From Bryobacterales bacterium (lineage in GTDB: Bacteria; Acidobacteriota; Terriglobia; Bryobacterales; Bryobacteraceae), in assembly GCA_016713735.1 (NCBI GenBank), contig JADJOP010000042.1, positions 124,001-188,000 of the forward strand: a stretch of 64,000 nucleotides of DNA, in the 5' to 3' direction. The position numbers were made by a program, and so were the translations under genes. Shown piece after piece: positions 1-11,411 of the stretch. Each line of letters opens with the position of its first letter. The first letter of the stretch is position 1. Below the pieces are notes generated by a model. The model had not been told where the DNA came from. It ran no database searches and saw nothing but the letters and a program-made list of their open reading frames with translations.

Positions 1-81
1 GCTGCGCGCCAGCCCATCTCCACCGAAAACCCATTTTTCAATGCGGAGTTCGTTTACGATAGGAGTTCACCTTTCTTCAGC

Positions 82-1095
82 ATGAAATCACGACTCTTCT
101 CCGGGGTACAACCGACCGGAAACCTGCACATCGGCAACTACCTTGGCGCCCTCAAGAACTTCGTGCGCCTGCAGAGCAGCTATGAGAGCATCTTCTGCAT
201 CGTCGATCTGCACGCAATTACAATCTACCAGGAACCGGTCCAGCTGCGGGCGAAGAACCGCGAAATCGCCGGACTTTTCCTCGCCGCCGGCATCGACCCC
301 AAGCTCTCCTCCATCATCGTCCAATCGCAGGTCGCCGCGCACGCCGAACTGGCCTGGATGCTCACCTGTGTCACCCCCATCGGCTGGCTCTACCGCATGA
401 CGCAGTTCAAGGCCAAGAGCGAGACCATCCGCGAGAAGTCCGATACCCAGGACAGCATCGGCGACGGCTTGCTCCAATACCCCGTCCTCATGGCCGCCGA
501 CATCCTGCTCTACCAGGCCAAAGTCGTCCCCGTCGGCGACGACCAGGCCCAGCACCGCGAACTCACGCGCGACATCGCCCAACGCTTCACCTCCCTCTAC
601 GGCGAGACATTCGTCATGCCGGAAACCAGCCTCCCCAGCGTCGGCGCCCGCATCATGGGCCTCGATGAACCCGATAAGAAAATGTCCAAATCCGCCACCG
701 GCGCGGGCCACGCAGTCGCCCTGCTCGATGAGCCCTCCCTCATCAAGAAGAAGATCATGCGTGCCACCACCGACTCCAACCCCGCCGTCGACTTCGACAC
801 CATGGGCCCCGGCGTCGCCAACCTCCTCGCCATCTATCAGGCCTTCGACGAATGTAGCGACGACACCATGCGCGAACGCTTCGCCGGCATGCGCTACGGC
901 GACCTCAAAAAGACCGTCGCCGAGAAAACCATCGAACACATCGAGCCCTTCCAAAAGCGCTATCGCGAGATGATGGCCGACCCTGCTTACCTCGATGGCA
1001 TCCTCAAAGCCGGCGCCGAGCGCGTCCAGCCCATTGCCGCCGCCACCGTGCAACTCGTCAAGGAACGCATGGGCCTTTATACGGCGTCGCGCTAG
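82..1095 (+). CDS. trpS: Tryptophan-tRNA ligase
   Basis: Charges tRNA-Trp with tryptophan in the cytoplasm. The 337-residue product has the usual length for bacterial TrpRS. Both class I synthetase signatures are visible: HIGN at residues 16-19 and KMSKS at 200-204. The N-terminus (FSGVQPTGNLHIG) is the normal family start, which supports ATG 82. AGGAG at 61-65 lies 16 nt upstream, rather far for a ribosome site. The frame stays open upstream to the window edge; I take this as chance because the family starts here. A transporter gene follows after 12 nt and may be co-transcribed. Confidence 0.97.
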   Translation: MKSRLFSGVQPTGNLHIGNYLGALKNFVRLQSSYESIFCIVDLHAITIYQEPVQLRAKNREIAGLFLAAGIDPKLSSIIVQSQVAAHAELAWMLTCVTPIGWLYRMTQFKAKSETIREKSDTQDSIGDGLLQYPVLMAADILLYQAKVVPVGDDQAQHRELTRDIAQRFTSLYGETFVMPETSLPSVGARIMGLDEPDKKMSKSATGAGHAVALLDEPSLIKKKIMRATTDSNPAVDFDTMGPGVANLLAIYQAFDECSDDTMRERFAGMRYGDLKKTVAEKTIEHIEPFQKRYREMMADPAYLDGILKAGAERVQPIAAATVQLVKERMGLYTASR

Positions 1096-1107
1096 GCCCG
1101 GCTACGC

Positions 1108-2389
1108 ATGGGCGAAAACGTAAGCTACTGGCAACTGGTTCGCGGCAACCGCAACTTCCGCCTGCTGTGGCTCGCGCAAATCGTCAGCGAAATCGGCGAC
1201 TGGCTCTACGCCGTCGTCCTCTACGACATGCTCCTGCAAAGCACCGGCAAGGCCAGCGCCGTGGCCACTGCGGTCGTCCTCCAGGTGCTCCCCCAGGTTC
1301 TCGTCTCGCCGCTCGCCGGCGTCGTCAACGATCGCCTCAGCCGCCGCACGGTGATGATCATCACCGACATCGTCCGCTTCGCCATCATCGCCTGCATGCT
1401 CTTCGTCATCCGCGGCGGGCAGCCTCTACATGATCTACCCGCTGCTGTTGATCGAAACCGTCATGTGGGCCTTCTTCGAACCGGGCCGCAGCGCCATGCT
1501 GCCCAACCTCGTGCGCGGTGAAGCCGAACTGCGCACCGCCAACACCCTCTCCGCCGTCACCTGGTCGTTCAACCTCGCCGTCGGCTCCGCTCTCGGCGGC
1601 CTGCTCGCCGTCGCCATCGGCCGCGACGCCGTGCTCGCCATCAACTCCCTCTCCTTCCTTGTCTCGGCCTGGCTGCTCTGGCGCATCCGCTGCGTCGAAC
1701 CTCACCTCGCCAATGCTCCGCCCATGCGCGCCGCCGATCTCTTTGACTTCCACCCCATCATGGAAGGCTTCCGCTACATCTGGCGCGACGCCAAACTCGT
1801 CGCCCTCATGTTCGCCAAGGCCGGCATCGGCCTCCTCGGCGCCCACCACGTGCTTCTGCCCCTGTTCGGTGAACGCATCTTCCCCATCTCCGGCACAGCC
1901 GTGCTTTCGATGAGCCTGCTCATGGCCGCGCGCGGCATGGGTGCGCTCCTCGGCCCCTTTGCCGGCATGCGTTGGGTTGGCGAAAACACGCACCGCCGCC
2001 GACTCGCCATCCTCGCCGGGTTCCTCGCCTCCGCCATCGGCTACACCGCGCTCGCCGCCGCGCCCAACCTCTATGCCGCCATGGCCAGCATCATCATCGC
2101 CCACGCCGGCATGAGCATCATCTGGGTCGTGCAAACCCTCATGATGCAGTTGCAGACCGAGGACCGCTTCCGCGGCCGCGTCTTCTCAGCCGACTTCGCC
2201 GCCCTCGTCCTCATGCTCGCCATCAGCACCCACGTCGGCGGACTCGCCTCCGACGCCGGCATCGGCCCCCGCGCCATCGCTCTGTTCGTCGGAGCGCTCT
2301 CCCTGCTCCCCGCCGCCATCTGGCTCGTCTTTGCCATGCCCCTATGGCGCGGCGATCACGCGAATCCGCGCAAACCCCTCGCCGGGTGA
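1108..2389 (+). CDS. MFS transporter, split by a frameshift
   Basis: Inner-membrane major facilitator superfamily permease, probably an exporter of the MFS_3/EntS type; the substrate cannot be told. The first half (from ATG 1108) reads in one frame to about 1417 and the second half (from about 1420) in the +1 frame. Joining them gives about 426 residues, a normal MFS length. The first half carries an A-like motif (GVVNDRLSRR) after the second membrane segment; the second half holds the remaining helices. The break lies at GGG 1417-1419: removing one G restores R-G-G-S-L-Y-M-I. Either a sequencing error or a recent inactivation. The 3' end overlaps the convergent kinase gene by 48 bp. Confidence 0.8.
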
Positions 2390-2797
2390 TGGCCGCCGCA
2401 ACTTTGCCGCCATCGCCCGCATCGCCTCTTCCGGCACCACACGCGCCCGCGCGCGATTCCGTTTCAAACATTCTTCCAGCGGCGTGTCGAATACCACCGC
2501 CTCCACCCGCGCCCCCAGCTTCCGCCCAATCTCGAGATACGGCTTGCGCTCCTTCTGCGTGAGGTTCGTCGCGTCCACCGCCGTGCACGCCCTTCCGATC
2601 CGGATCCGCGTCCGCAGCAGTGCCCGCAAATGCCGGAACACCTCGCGGTGAATCGTCTGGTCGGTCGCATCATCGGCCAGCCATTCGCGCAGCGCATCGC
2701 TGCTCAACGCCGGAATGCCCTGCTCCCGCGCCCACGTCGACTTGCCCGAAGCAGGCAAGCCCACCAACACCAGCACCAACGGAGCTTTCCCTGTCAC
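2342..2797 (-). CDS. Small P-loop kinase (zeta-toxin/polynucleotide-kinase-like AAA_33)
   Basis: A 151-residue cytoplasmic NTP-dependent kinase of unknown substrate. The Walker A loop GLPASGKST is at residues 13-21, followed by a helical lid and an aspartate-asparagine stretch (VDATN) typical of the AAA_33 ATP-binding family that includes polynucleotide 5'-kinases and small-metabolite kinases. It starts 9 nt after the fadE stop and so is the last gene of the fadNAE operon. That placement suggests a housekeeping or metabolic role rather than a toxin; there is no antitoxin partner. Its 3' end overlaps the MFS gene by 48 bp on the other strand. Confidence 0.75.
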   Translation of the reverse strand: MTGKAPLVLVLVGLPASGKSTWAREQGIPALSSDALREWLADDATDQTIHREVFRHLRALLRTRIRIGRACTAVDATNLTQKERKPYLEIGRKLGARVEAVVFDTPLEECLKRNRARARVVPEEAMRAMAAKLRRPSPGEGFARIRVIAAP

Positions 2798-2806
2798 CGC
2801 GCCCGC

Positions 2807-4573
2807 CTACACCAGATACCGGTTCGCATCCAGCAGCCGCGCCGCGATCGAACGCCGCATCGCAATTGCGTTCACCGGCTCAAACTTCGTGAACCGCCGT
2901 AAAATCGCCAGGTTCGTCCTCAGCGCGTCGCCCTCGCTTGCCGCCGCCAACACGTTGCGCCCCGCCGCCTCCACCGTCTCCATCGCTGAGCGGCAGAACA
3001 CCGCCGTGTATTGCGCCGCCAACTCGCCCTTACCCGCCGCCCGCAGCCGCTCCGTTCGCAGCACACATCCCTCCATGGCGAAGGCATGCATCGCAATATC
3101 GGTGATCGAAGCGAGCACTTCCTGCTGCTGATCCAACTCCGTGCCGAACGCCTGGTAGGCCACACCGATGCAGAACAGCGCCGCCTTCTTCGCCGACGCC
3201 ACCAGCCCCGCCTCGCTCACATCCTGCGCCGCCGCGCCGCTCAGCAACTCGCTCTGCAACTGCTTCACCGCCGCCACCAGCCCCAGCCGCCCCTTCTGCG
3301 CGCGCTTGATCAGCATGCCCGTCGCCAGCATGCGGTTGATCTCGTTCGTGCCCTCAAAGATGCGGTTGATGCGCGAATCGCGGTAGGCCCGCTCCACCAG
3401 GTAGTCCTGATGGTACCCATAGCCGCCGTGAATCTGAACCCCTTCATCGGCCACGTAATCCAGCGTCTCGCTCGCAAACACCTTCACATAGCTGCACTCG
3501 GCGGCAAACTCCTCGGCCGCCTTCATGTGCAACTCGGCGGCGTTGGGCAGGCTCCAGTTGAACCCGCTCAGTTTTGCCTCAATCATCCCCGCCACCCGAT
3601 ACGTCATCGTCTCGGCCGCATACGTGCGAATCGCCATCTCCGCCAGCTTGTGCCGGATCATGCCGAACTCGCCGATTGGCTTCCCGAACGCCGTCCGCTC
3701 CTTCGCATATTTCAGACAAACAGACAATATATTCTTAGATCCGCCCACATTCCCCGGCCCCAGCTTCAGTCGCCCCAGGTTCAGAATGTTGAACGCGATC
3801 AGGTGCCCCTTGCCGATCTCGCCCAGCACATTCTCCTTCGGCACGCGCACGTTTTCCAGATACACCGGCGCCGTCGATGAGCCCTTGATGCCCATCTTCT
3901 TTTCCTCGGCCCCCGGCGTCACGCCCGGCCACGCCCGCTCCACCAGGAACGCCGTGAACTGCTCGCCGCCCACTTTCGCGAACACCGTGTAGAGGTCCGC
4001 CCCGCCCCCATTCGTGATCCACATCTTCTGGCCGTTGAGGATGTAGTGCGTGCCATCCTCCGCGAGATCCGCCCGTGTCTTGATGTTCATCGCGTCCGAA
4101 CCCGCATGCGGCTCGCTCAAGCAATAGGCCGCGATCATCTCCGCCGTGGCCAGCTTCGGCAGGTAGCGCCGCTTCTGGTCCTCGGTTCCGAACAGCACCA
4201 GCGGCAGCGTTCCAATGCCCGTGTGCGCCCCGTGCCAGCCCGCGTAGGAAGCGTCGCGCGCCAGTTGCTCGGTCACGATCAGCGCGCTCACCAGGTCCAT
4301 CTCCATCCCGCCAAACGCCTCGGGAATCATCACCGCCGTCAGCCCCAGTTCAGCCGACTTACGCAGAATCGACGGCGCCAGCCCCGGCTCCAGATGCTGA
4401 ATCGCCTCCAGGTGCGGCGCCACCTCGTTCATGAAAAACTGCTCGGTCGTGCGCGCGATTTCGCGGTGCTCGTCCGTGAAATCCTCAGGCGTGAACAGCG
4501 TCGCGGCGTCAGCCGGAGCAAGCAAAAATCCGCCGCCAATCTCAGCGGACGTGGGCGTAGTCGTGGTGGCCAT
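2807..4573 (-). CDS. fadE: Acyl-CoA dehydrogenase (FadE-like, long form)
   Basis: First step of fatty-acid beta-oxidation: FAD-dependent oxidation of acyl-CoA to trans-2-enoyl-CoA. At 588 residues it is longer than ordinary acyl-CoA dehydrogenases (about 380) and matches the Bacillus FadE/very-long-chain type with an extra C-terminal helical domain. Visible signatures are CLSEPHAGSD in the middle domain and IFEGTNEINRM near the catalytic glutamate. It follows fadA by 21 nt in a leftward operon fadN-fadA-fadE, the order known from Bacillus. The identity is firm; chain-length specificity is inferred from length only. Confidence 0.93.
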   Translation of the reverse strand: MATTTTPTSAEIGGGFLLAPADAATLFTPEDFTDEHREIARTTEQFFMNEVAPHLEAIQHLEPGLAPSILRKSAELGLTAVMIPEAFGGMEMDLVSALIVTEQLARDASYAGWHGAHTGIGTLPLVLFGTEDQKRRYLPKLATAEMIAAYCLSEPHAGSDAMNIKTRADLAEDGTHYILNGQKMWITNGGGADLYTVFAKVGGEQFTAFLVERAWPGVTPGAEEKKMGIKGSSTAPVYLENVRVPKENVLGEIGKGHLIAFNILNLGRLKLGPGNVGGSKNILSVCLKYAKERTAFGKPIGEFGMIRHKLAEMAIRTYAAETMTYRVAGMIEAKLSGFNWSLPNAAELHMKAAEEFAAECSYVKVFASETLDYVADEGVQIHGGYGYHQDYLVERAYRDSRINRIFEGTNEINRMLATGMLIKRAQKGRLGLVAAVKQLQSELLSGAAAQDVSEAGLVASAKKAALFCIGVAYQAFGTELDQQQEVLASITDIAMHAFAMEGCVLRTERLRAAGKGELAAQYTAVFCRSAMETVEAAGRNVLAAASEGDALRTNLAILRRFTKFEPVNAIAMRRSIAARLLDANRYLV

Positions 4574-4594
4574 CAGAGTGATTGTGGCACACGC

Positions 4595-5770
4595 TCACAA
4601 CCGCTCAAAAATTCCCGCCGCCCCCTGGCCGCCACCAATGCACATCGTCACCATGCCATAGCGATGCCGCCCGCGCTCCATTTCGCGCAGCGACGTCGCC
4701 GTCAACTTCGCGCCCGTGCAGCCCAGCGGATGGCCCAGCGCAATCGCCCCGCCGTTGGGATTCACCTTCGCTTCATCCAACCCGCCCGCGCGCATCACCG
4801 CCAGCGCCTGCACCGCGAACGCTTCGTTCAACTCAATCGTCCCGATGTCATCCAACTTCAACCCCGCCAGCGCCAGCGCCTTCGGAATCGCCACCACCGG
4901 ACCAATGCCCATGATCTCCGGCGGCACACCACCCACCGCGAAACTCACAAACCGCGCCCGGCCCTTCAGTCCCAACTCGCGCGCCTTGCCCTCGCTCATC
5001 ACCAGCGCCAGCGCCGCCCCATCGCTCATCTGCGAACTGTTGCCCGCCGTCACCGTGCCCTGCGCATGAAACACCGCCTTCAACTTCGCCAGCGCCTCCT
5101 GCGTCGTGTCCGCCCGCGGTCCCTCATCGCGCGCAAAGGTCGCCGTCGCCGTCTTCGGTTTGCCGTTGTCGAGCGACGTCGTCGTCACCTCCAGCGGCAC
5201 CAGTTCCTCATCGAAATGCCCCGCCGCCTGCGCCTTCAGCGCGTTCTGATGGCTGCGATACGCAAACGCATCTGCATCCTCGCGCGTCACGCCATACTTG
5301 CGCTGAACGTTCTCCGCCGTCAGCCCCATGCTGATGTAGATCTCCGGCCGGTGATCCACCATCCACGGATTCGGCGCCAGGTTGCGCCCCGTCATCGGCA
5401 GCATGCTCATCGTCTCCGCGCCGCCGGCGAGGATGATCTGCGCCATGCCCGCGCGAATGCGCTCCGCCGCCATCGCAATCGCCTGCAGCCCTGACGAACA
5501 AAAGCGGTTGATCGTGATACCCGGCACCAGGTCCGGCAGTCCCGCCCGCAGCGCCGCCACGCGCGCCATGTTCATCCCCTGCTCACCCTCCGGCATCGCG
5601 CAGCCCAGGATCACATCATCAATCTCGTCCACCGGCACCTGCGGATACCGCTTCAGCAGCGCCTGAATGACCGCCGCCGCCATATCGTCCGGCCGCGTAT
5701 TGCGCAGCGTCCCGCGCGGCGCTTTGCCCACTGGCGTGCGCAAACAATCGATGATGAATGCCTCTGCCAT
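4595..5770 (-). CDS. fadA: Acetyl-CoA acyltransferase (thiolase)
   Basis: Last step of the beta-oxidation cycle: thiolytic cleavage of 3-ketoacyl-CoA to acetyl-CoA and a shortened acyl-CoA. The 391-residue product has the normal thiolase length. The nucleophilic cysteine is Cys91 in NRFCSSG; the C-terminal GHPLGCTGAK carries the second active-site cysteine and histidine, and NEAFAVQ is the third conserved block. The gene lies 12 nt downstream of fadN and 21 nt upstream of fadE, consistent with co-transcription of a complete beta-oxidation set. Confidence 0.95.
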   Translation of the reverse strand: MAEAFIIDCLRTPVGKAPRGTLRNTRPDDMAAAVIQALLKRYPQVPVDEIDDVILGCAMPEGEQGMNMARVAALRAGLPDLVPGITINRFCSSGLQAIAMAAERIRAGMAQIILAGGAETMSMLPMTGRNLAPNPWMVDHRPEIYISMGLTAENVQRKYGVTREDADAFAYRSHQNALKAQAAGHFDEELVPLEVTTTSLDNGKPKTATATFARDEGPRADTTQEALAKLKAVFHAQGTVTAGNSSQMSDGAALALVMSEGKARELGLKGRARFVSFAVGGVPPEIMGIGPVVAIPKALALAGLKLDDIGTIELNEAFAVQALAVMRAGGLDEAKVNPNGGAIALGHPLGCTGAKLTATSLREMERGRHRYGMVTMCIGGGQGAAGIFERL

Positions 5771-5782
5771 GATGATCCCCTC

Positions 5783-8116
<2,334 letters not shown>

Positions 8117-8213
8117 GTGAGGTCTCAAGGCAGTGTATCGCGACCCGCCCAGCCACGCCGATTGTCACGCCTGCGTCATTCGTCGCTTGACTGCCGCCGG
8201 ATATGATAGGAAG

Positions 8214-9218
8214 TTGATCTCCACCGACACCCAGGAGGCGGCGCCGCGCAAGAGGTTCCCTTCCTGGCTCTTGCCAGCCATCGGGTATGCTGTCTCCCTC
8301 GCGAGCCTGTACTGGGTCTATCAGGGCTTCGATTGGAAAGAGCAGCTGCCGCGCGTAGCCCGCACCGACCTGCGCTGGGTGTCGCTCGCCATGCTCTCCG
8401 ACATCGCCGTTTATGTCTGTCAGGGCGCGCGCTGGAGCTACCTGCTGCGGCCGCTGGCCAGCGTCACCACCTGGCGAGCCACCCAGGCTGTCTACATCGG
8501 CATCTTCGCCAACGAGGTGCTCCCGCTGCGCACCGGCGAAATCATCCGCATCTACCTCATGCGCAAATGGAGCGGACTGCCGCTTCCTGTCGTGTTCTCC
8601 TCAGCCGTCATCGAACGCCTCATGGACGGCATCTGGCTCGTCGGCTGCTTCTATGCCGCCACGTTCCTCGTTGAGCTTCCTGGTTGGCTGGAAGGCGCAA
8701 GCCATGTGCTCATGGCCGTGCTCGCCGTCATCGCCATCTTTGTACTCTGGGCAGTCCTGCACAAATCTCATGCCCAAGCCGCGGTGAAGGGCAGCCGTTG
8801 GGGCGGCATGCTGCGTCACGTCGTCGACGGCGTCCACGACATGGGCCGCTCCCGCTCCTTCCTCATCTCCTTCCTCATCAGCGGACTCCACCTTGCCTTG
8901 CAAATCGTCCCCTTGTGGGCCTTGATGAAAGGCTTCCAACTCGACCGCACGATCTGGGAAGCCGCCGCCGTGCTCGCCGTCCTCCGCATCGGCACCATCC
9001 TGCCGCAAGCGCCCGGCAACGTCGGCTCCTTCCAGGCGCTCGTTCTGGTCGGCCTCGGAGCGCTGGGCATCGAACGCAACACCGCCACCGGCTTCGCCAC
9101 TCTCCTCTTCTTCGTCATCACCGTTCCGCTGTGGATGGCCGGCTTCGTCGCACTCCTGCTCACTCGCATGCGCCTCACTGACCTGCAGCGCGATGCCCAG
9201 CGCGAAGAGCTGGGGTAA
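8214..9218 (+). CDS. Lysylphosphatidylglycerol synthase-type flippase-domain membrane protein
   Basis: Polytopic inner-membrane protein of the UPF0104/LPG_synthase_TM family, which includes flippase-like proteins; the substrate here is unknown. About seven hydrophobic segments are visible, starting with WLLPAIGYAVSLASLYWVY. The family motif NEVLPLRTGEIIRIYLM follows the third segment. The soluble acyl/lysyl transferase domain of MprF is absent. The start is uncertain: TTG 8214 gives a short cytoplasmic tail before the first helix; a GTG at 8133 would leave only 16 bp to the divergent fadN. The PIG-L deacetylase starts 19 nt downstream. Confidence 0.78.
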   Translation: MISTDTQEAAPRKRFPSWLLPAIGYAVSLASLYWVYQGFDWKEQLPRVARTDLRWVSLAMLSDIAVYVCQGARWSYLLRPLASVTTWRATQAVYIGIFANEVLPLRTGEIIRIYLMRKWSGLPLPVVFSSAVIERLMDGIWLVGCFYAATFLVELPGWLEGASHVLMAVLAVIAIFVLWAVLHKSHAQAAVKGSRWGGMLRHVVDGVHDMGRSRSFLISFLISGLHLALQIVPLWALMKGFQLDRTIWEAAAVLAVLRIGTILPQAPGNVGSFQALVLVGLGALGIERNTATGFATLLFFVITVPLWMAGFVALLLTRMRLTDLQRDAQREELG

Positions 9219-9237
9219 ATAGGCTACACTTCCGGGT

Positions 9238-10107
9238 ATGAAACGTTCTTTGGCCCTCTTGCTCCTGCTGGCCTCGGCCAGTTGGGGGCAACAACAATTG
9301 CGCGTCATCATGTTTGGCGCGCATCCGGACGACTGCGACATCAAGTCCGGCGGCACCGCCGTGAAGTTCGCGCAAGCCGGTCACCTGGTGAAGTACGTCT
9401 CGCTCACCAACGGCAACGCCGGTCACCATGAGATGGGCGGCGGCATCCTCGCCAAGCGCCGCTACGCCGAAACGCAAGAGGTGAAGCGCCGCATCGGCAT
9501 CGCTGAATACCAGGTTCTCGATAACGACGACGGCGTGCTCCTGCCTACGCTTGAGGTTCGCAAACAGGTCATCCGCGCCATCCGTGAATGGAAGGCCGAC
9601 ATCGTCATCGCCCCGCGTCCCAACGATTACCACCCTGACCATCGCTACGCCGGCGTCGTCATTCAGGACGCCGCCTACATGGTCGTCGTTCCCAACGTCG
9701 TGCCCGATGTCGCGCCGCTCTACAACAACCCCGTCTTTCTCTATTACAGCGACGGCTTCCAAAAACCCTCGCCCTTCCGTCACGACATCGTCGTCGCCAT
9801 TGACGACGTGTGGCCGAAGAAGCTCGAAGCCTTCGACGCCCATGAGTCGCAGTTCTATGAGTGGCTGCCCTGGGTCGAACACCTGCTGCAGGATGTGCCG
9901 AAAGACAAGGTGGCCCGCCGCAAGTGGCTCGAAGGCTGGATGAACAAATCCTGGTCGCAGCCGGTTTCGGCCGAACAACGCGCCGTGCTGGAAAAACGCT
10001 ACGGCAAAGAGGCCGCCGCCAAGGTCGTGCGCGCCGAATCGTTCGAGCTGTGCGAATACGGCCGCCGGCCCAGTCTGGAAGAGCTGTGGAAGATGTTTCC
10101 CAAATAA
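9238..10107 (+). CDS. Exported PIG-L family deacetylase
   Basis: Zinc-dependent de-N-acetylase of the PIG-L/LmbE family. A signal peptide (LALLLLLASASWGQ) suggests export to the periplasm. The metal-binding motif HPDDCD lies at residues 29-34, and DYHPDHRYAG supplies the downstream His-x-x-His ligands. The 289-residue length fits secreted acidobacterial members, whose natural substrates are mostly unknown, probably N-acetylated sugars. The gene's 3' end overlaps the likely selA start by 22 bp. A second, cytoplasmic PIG-L protein (BshB1-like) occurs at 14.6 kb. Confidence 0.88.
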   Translation: MKRSLALLLLLASASWGQQQLRVIMFGAHPDDCDIKSGGTAVKFAQAGHLVKYVSLTNGNAGHHEMGGGILAKRRYAETQEVKRRIGIAEYQVLDNDDGVLLPTLEVRKQVIRAIREWKADIVIAPRPNDYHPDHRYAGVVIQDAAYMVVVPNVVPDVAPLYNNPVFLYYSDGFQKPSPFRHDIVVAIDDVWPKKLEAFDAHESQFYEWLPWVEHLLQDVPKDKVARRKWLEGWMNKSWSQPVSAEQRAVLEKRYGKEAAAKVVRAESFELCEYGRRPSLEELWKMFPK

Positions 10108-11411
10108 ACCAGGCGCTGCGGGCCCTGCCCGCCGTGCATGAGGTGCTCGCGGAGTTGGCTCATGAGCCGGCCCCGCGAGCGCTGCTGGTGAACGAGATTC
10201 GCGCCGCCCTCGATCGCGCCCGCGCCCGCATGGTGCGCGACGGCGATCCCGCGCCGGACATCGCCGCCGAGGTTCGTTCCTCGCTCGCCGCTCTGCGAAC
10301 CCCTTCCCTCCGCCGCGTCATCAACGCCACCGGCGTCGTGCTCCACACCAACCTCGGCCGCGCCCCGCTTCCTTCGGCCTCACCCGCCGGGCTTTACTCC
10401 AACCTCGAATACGATCTCGCCACCGGACGCCGCGGCAAACGCGACGTCCACACCGGCGCGCTGCTCCAACGGTTGCTGGGCGCGCCCGCCATCGCTGTCA
10501 ACAACAACGCCGCCGCCGTCTATCTTGCCCTTCGCACGCTTGCTGACGCCGGCGAGGTCATCGTCTCGCGCGGCGAACTGATCGAAATCGGCGACGGCTT
10601 CCGCATCCCCGACATCATGGCCTGCTCCGGCGCGCGCCTCGTCGAAGTGGGCACAACCAACCGCACCCGCATCGACGATTACGCCGCTGCCCTCAACGAA
10701 CGCACCCGCCTGCTCATGATCGTCCACCCGAGCAACTTCCGCATGAGCGGCTTTACCGGCAAGCCCGCGCGCGAGGAACTCGTCGCCCTCGGCCGCAAAC
10801 ACGGCATCCCCGTCTATGAAGACCTCGGCAGCGGCTGCCTCATCGACCTCAGCGCCCACGGCATCGCCGAACCTCGCGTTCAGGATGCCCTCGCCGCCGG
10901 CGTCGACGTCGTCAGCTTCTCCGGCGACAAACTCCTCGGCGGGCCGCAAGCAGGCCTTCTCGCCGGCCGCGACGACCTCATCGCCCGCCTCCGCCGCGAC
11001 CCCATGTATCGCGCCCTACGCCTCGACAAACTGGTCCTCGCCGCCCTTGAACGCGCCCTCCGCGCCACGCTTCTCGACGAGTGGAACGACCTGCCCGCCC
11101 TACGCATGATCCGCCTCACCCCCGATGACCTCCGCCCCCGCGCCGATCGCCTCGCCGCGCAAGTGGGCGGCGAAGTCATCGCCGGCGAAAGCGTCATCGG
11201 CGGCGGCTCCACCCCCGAGCAGACCCTGCCCACCTGGCTCGTCGCCCTCCCCGGCGACGCCGTGAAATGGGAAGAGCGGCTGCGCCAAGGCGAGCCGCCC
11301 GTGATTGCCAGGATTGATCAGAACCGCCTCGTGCTCGACCTCCGCACCACCGGTCCCGAAGAAGATGCGGAACTAGCCCGCGCGCTCCAGATAGCTGCCG
11401 TCAGCGGTTGA
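10086..11411 (+). CDS. selA: L-seryl-tRNA(Sec) selenium transferase
   Basis: Converts Ser-tRNA(Sec) to selenocysteinyl-tRNA(Sec) using selenophosphate, with PLP as cofactor. The open frame runs far upstream into the PIG-L gene, but homology-like sequence begins at about QINQALRALPAVHEVL, so I place the start at GTG 10086 (GGAAGAG at 10077-10083 just upstream), giving 441 residues, near the E. coli 463. The core block VINATGVVLHTNLGRAPLP is visible, and the PLP lysine is K282 in SFSGDKLLGG. selB, selC and selD are not in the window. The last 39 bp overlap convergent efp. Confidence 0.93.
   Translation: MEDVSQINQALRALPAVHEVLAELAHEPAPRALLVNEIRAALDRARARMVRDGDPAPDIAAEVRSSLAALRTPSLRRVINATGVVLHTNLGRAPLPSASPAGLYSNLEYDLATGRRGKRDVHTGALLQRLLGAPAIAVNNNAAAVYLALRTLADAGEVIVSRGELIEIGDGFRIPDIMACSGARLVEVGTTNRTRIDDYAAALNERTRLLMIVHPSNFRMSGFTGKPAREELVALGRKHGIPVYEDLGSGCLIDLSAHGIAEPRVQDALAAGVDVVSFSGDKLLGGPQAGLLAGRDDLIARLRRDPMYRALRLDKLVLAALERALRATLLDEWNDLPALRMIRLTPDDLRPRADRLAAQVGGEVIAGESVIGGGSTPEQTLPTWLVALPGDAVKWEERLRQGEPPVIARIDQNRLVLDLRTTGPEEDAELARALQIAAVSG

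Noticed and set aside
1..81. Coding sequence of an upstream gene or an N-terminal extension of trpS
   Set aside because: The frame is open, but 81 bp is too short to judge and TrpRS proteins start at the chosen ATG.
88..1053. Long antisense frame across trpS
   Set aside because: High-GC antisense shadow with repetitive Gly/Ala/Asp/Glu sequence and no domain; trpS is certain.
4046..5494. 482-codon frame antisense to fadA and fadE
   Set aside because: Arg/His/Gln-rich nonsense composition, as expected from the third-position bias of the real genes on the other strand.
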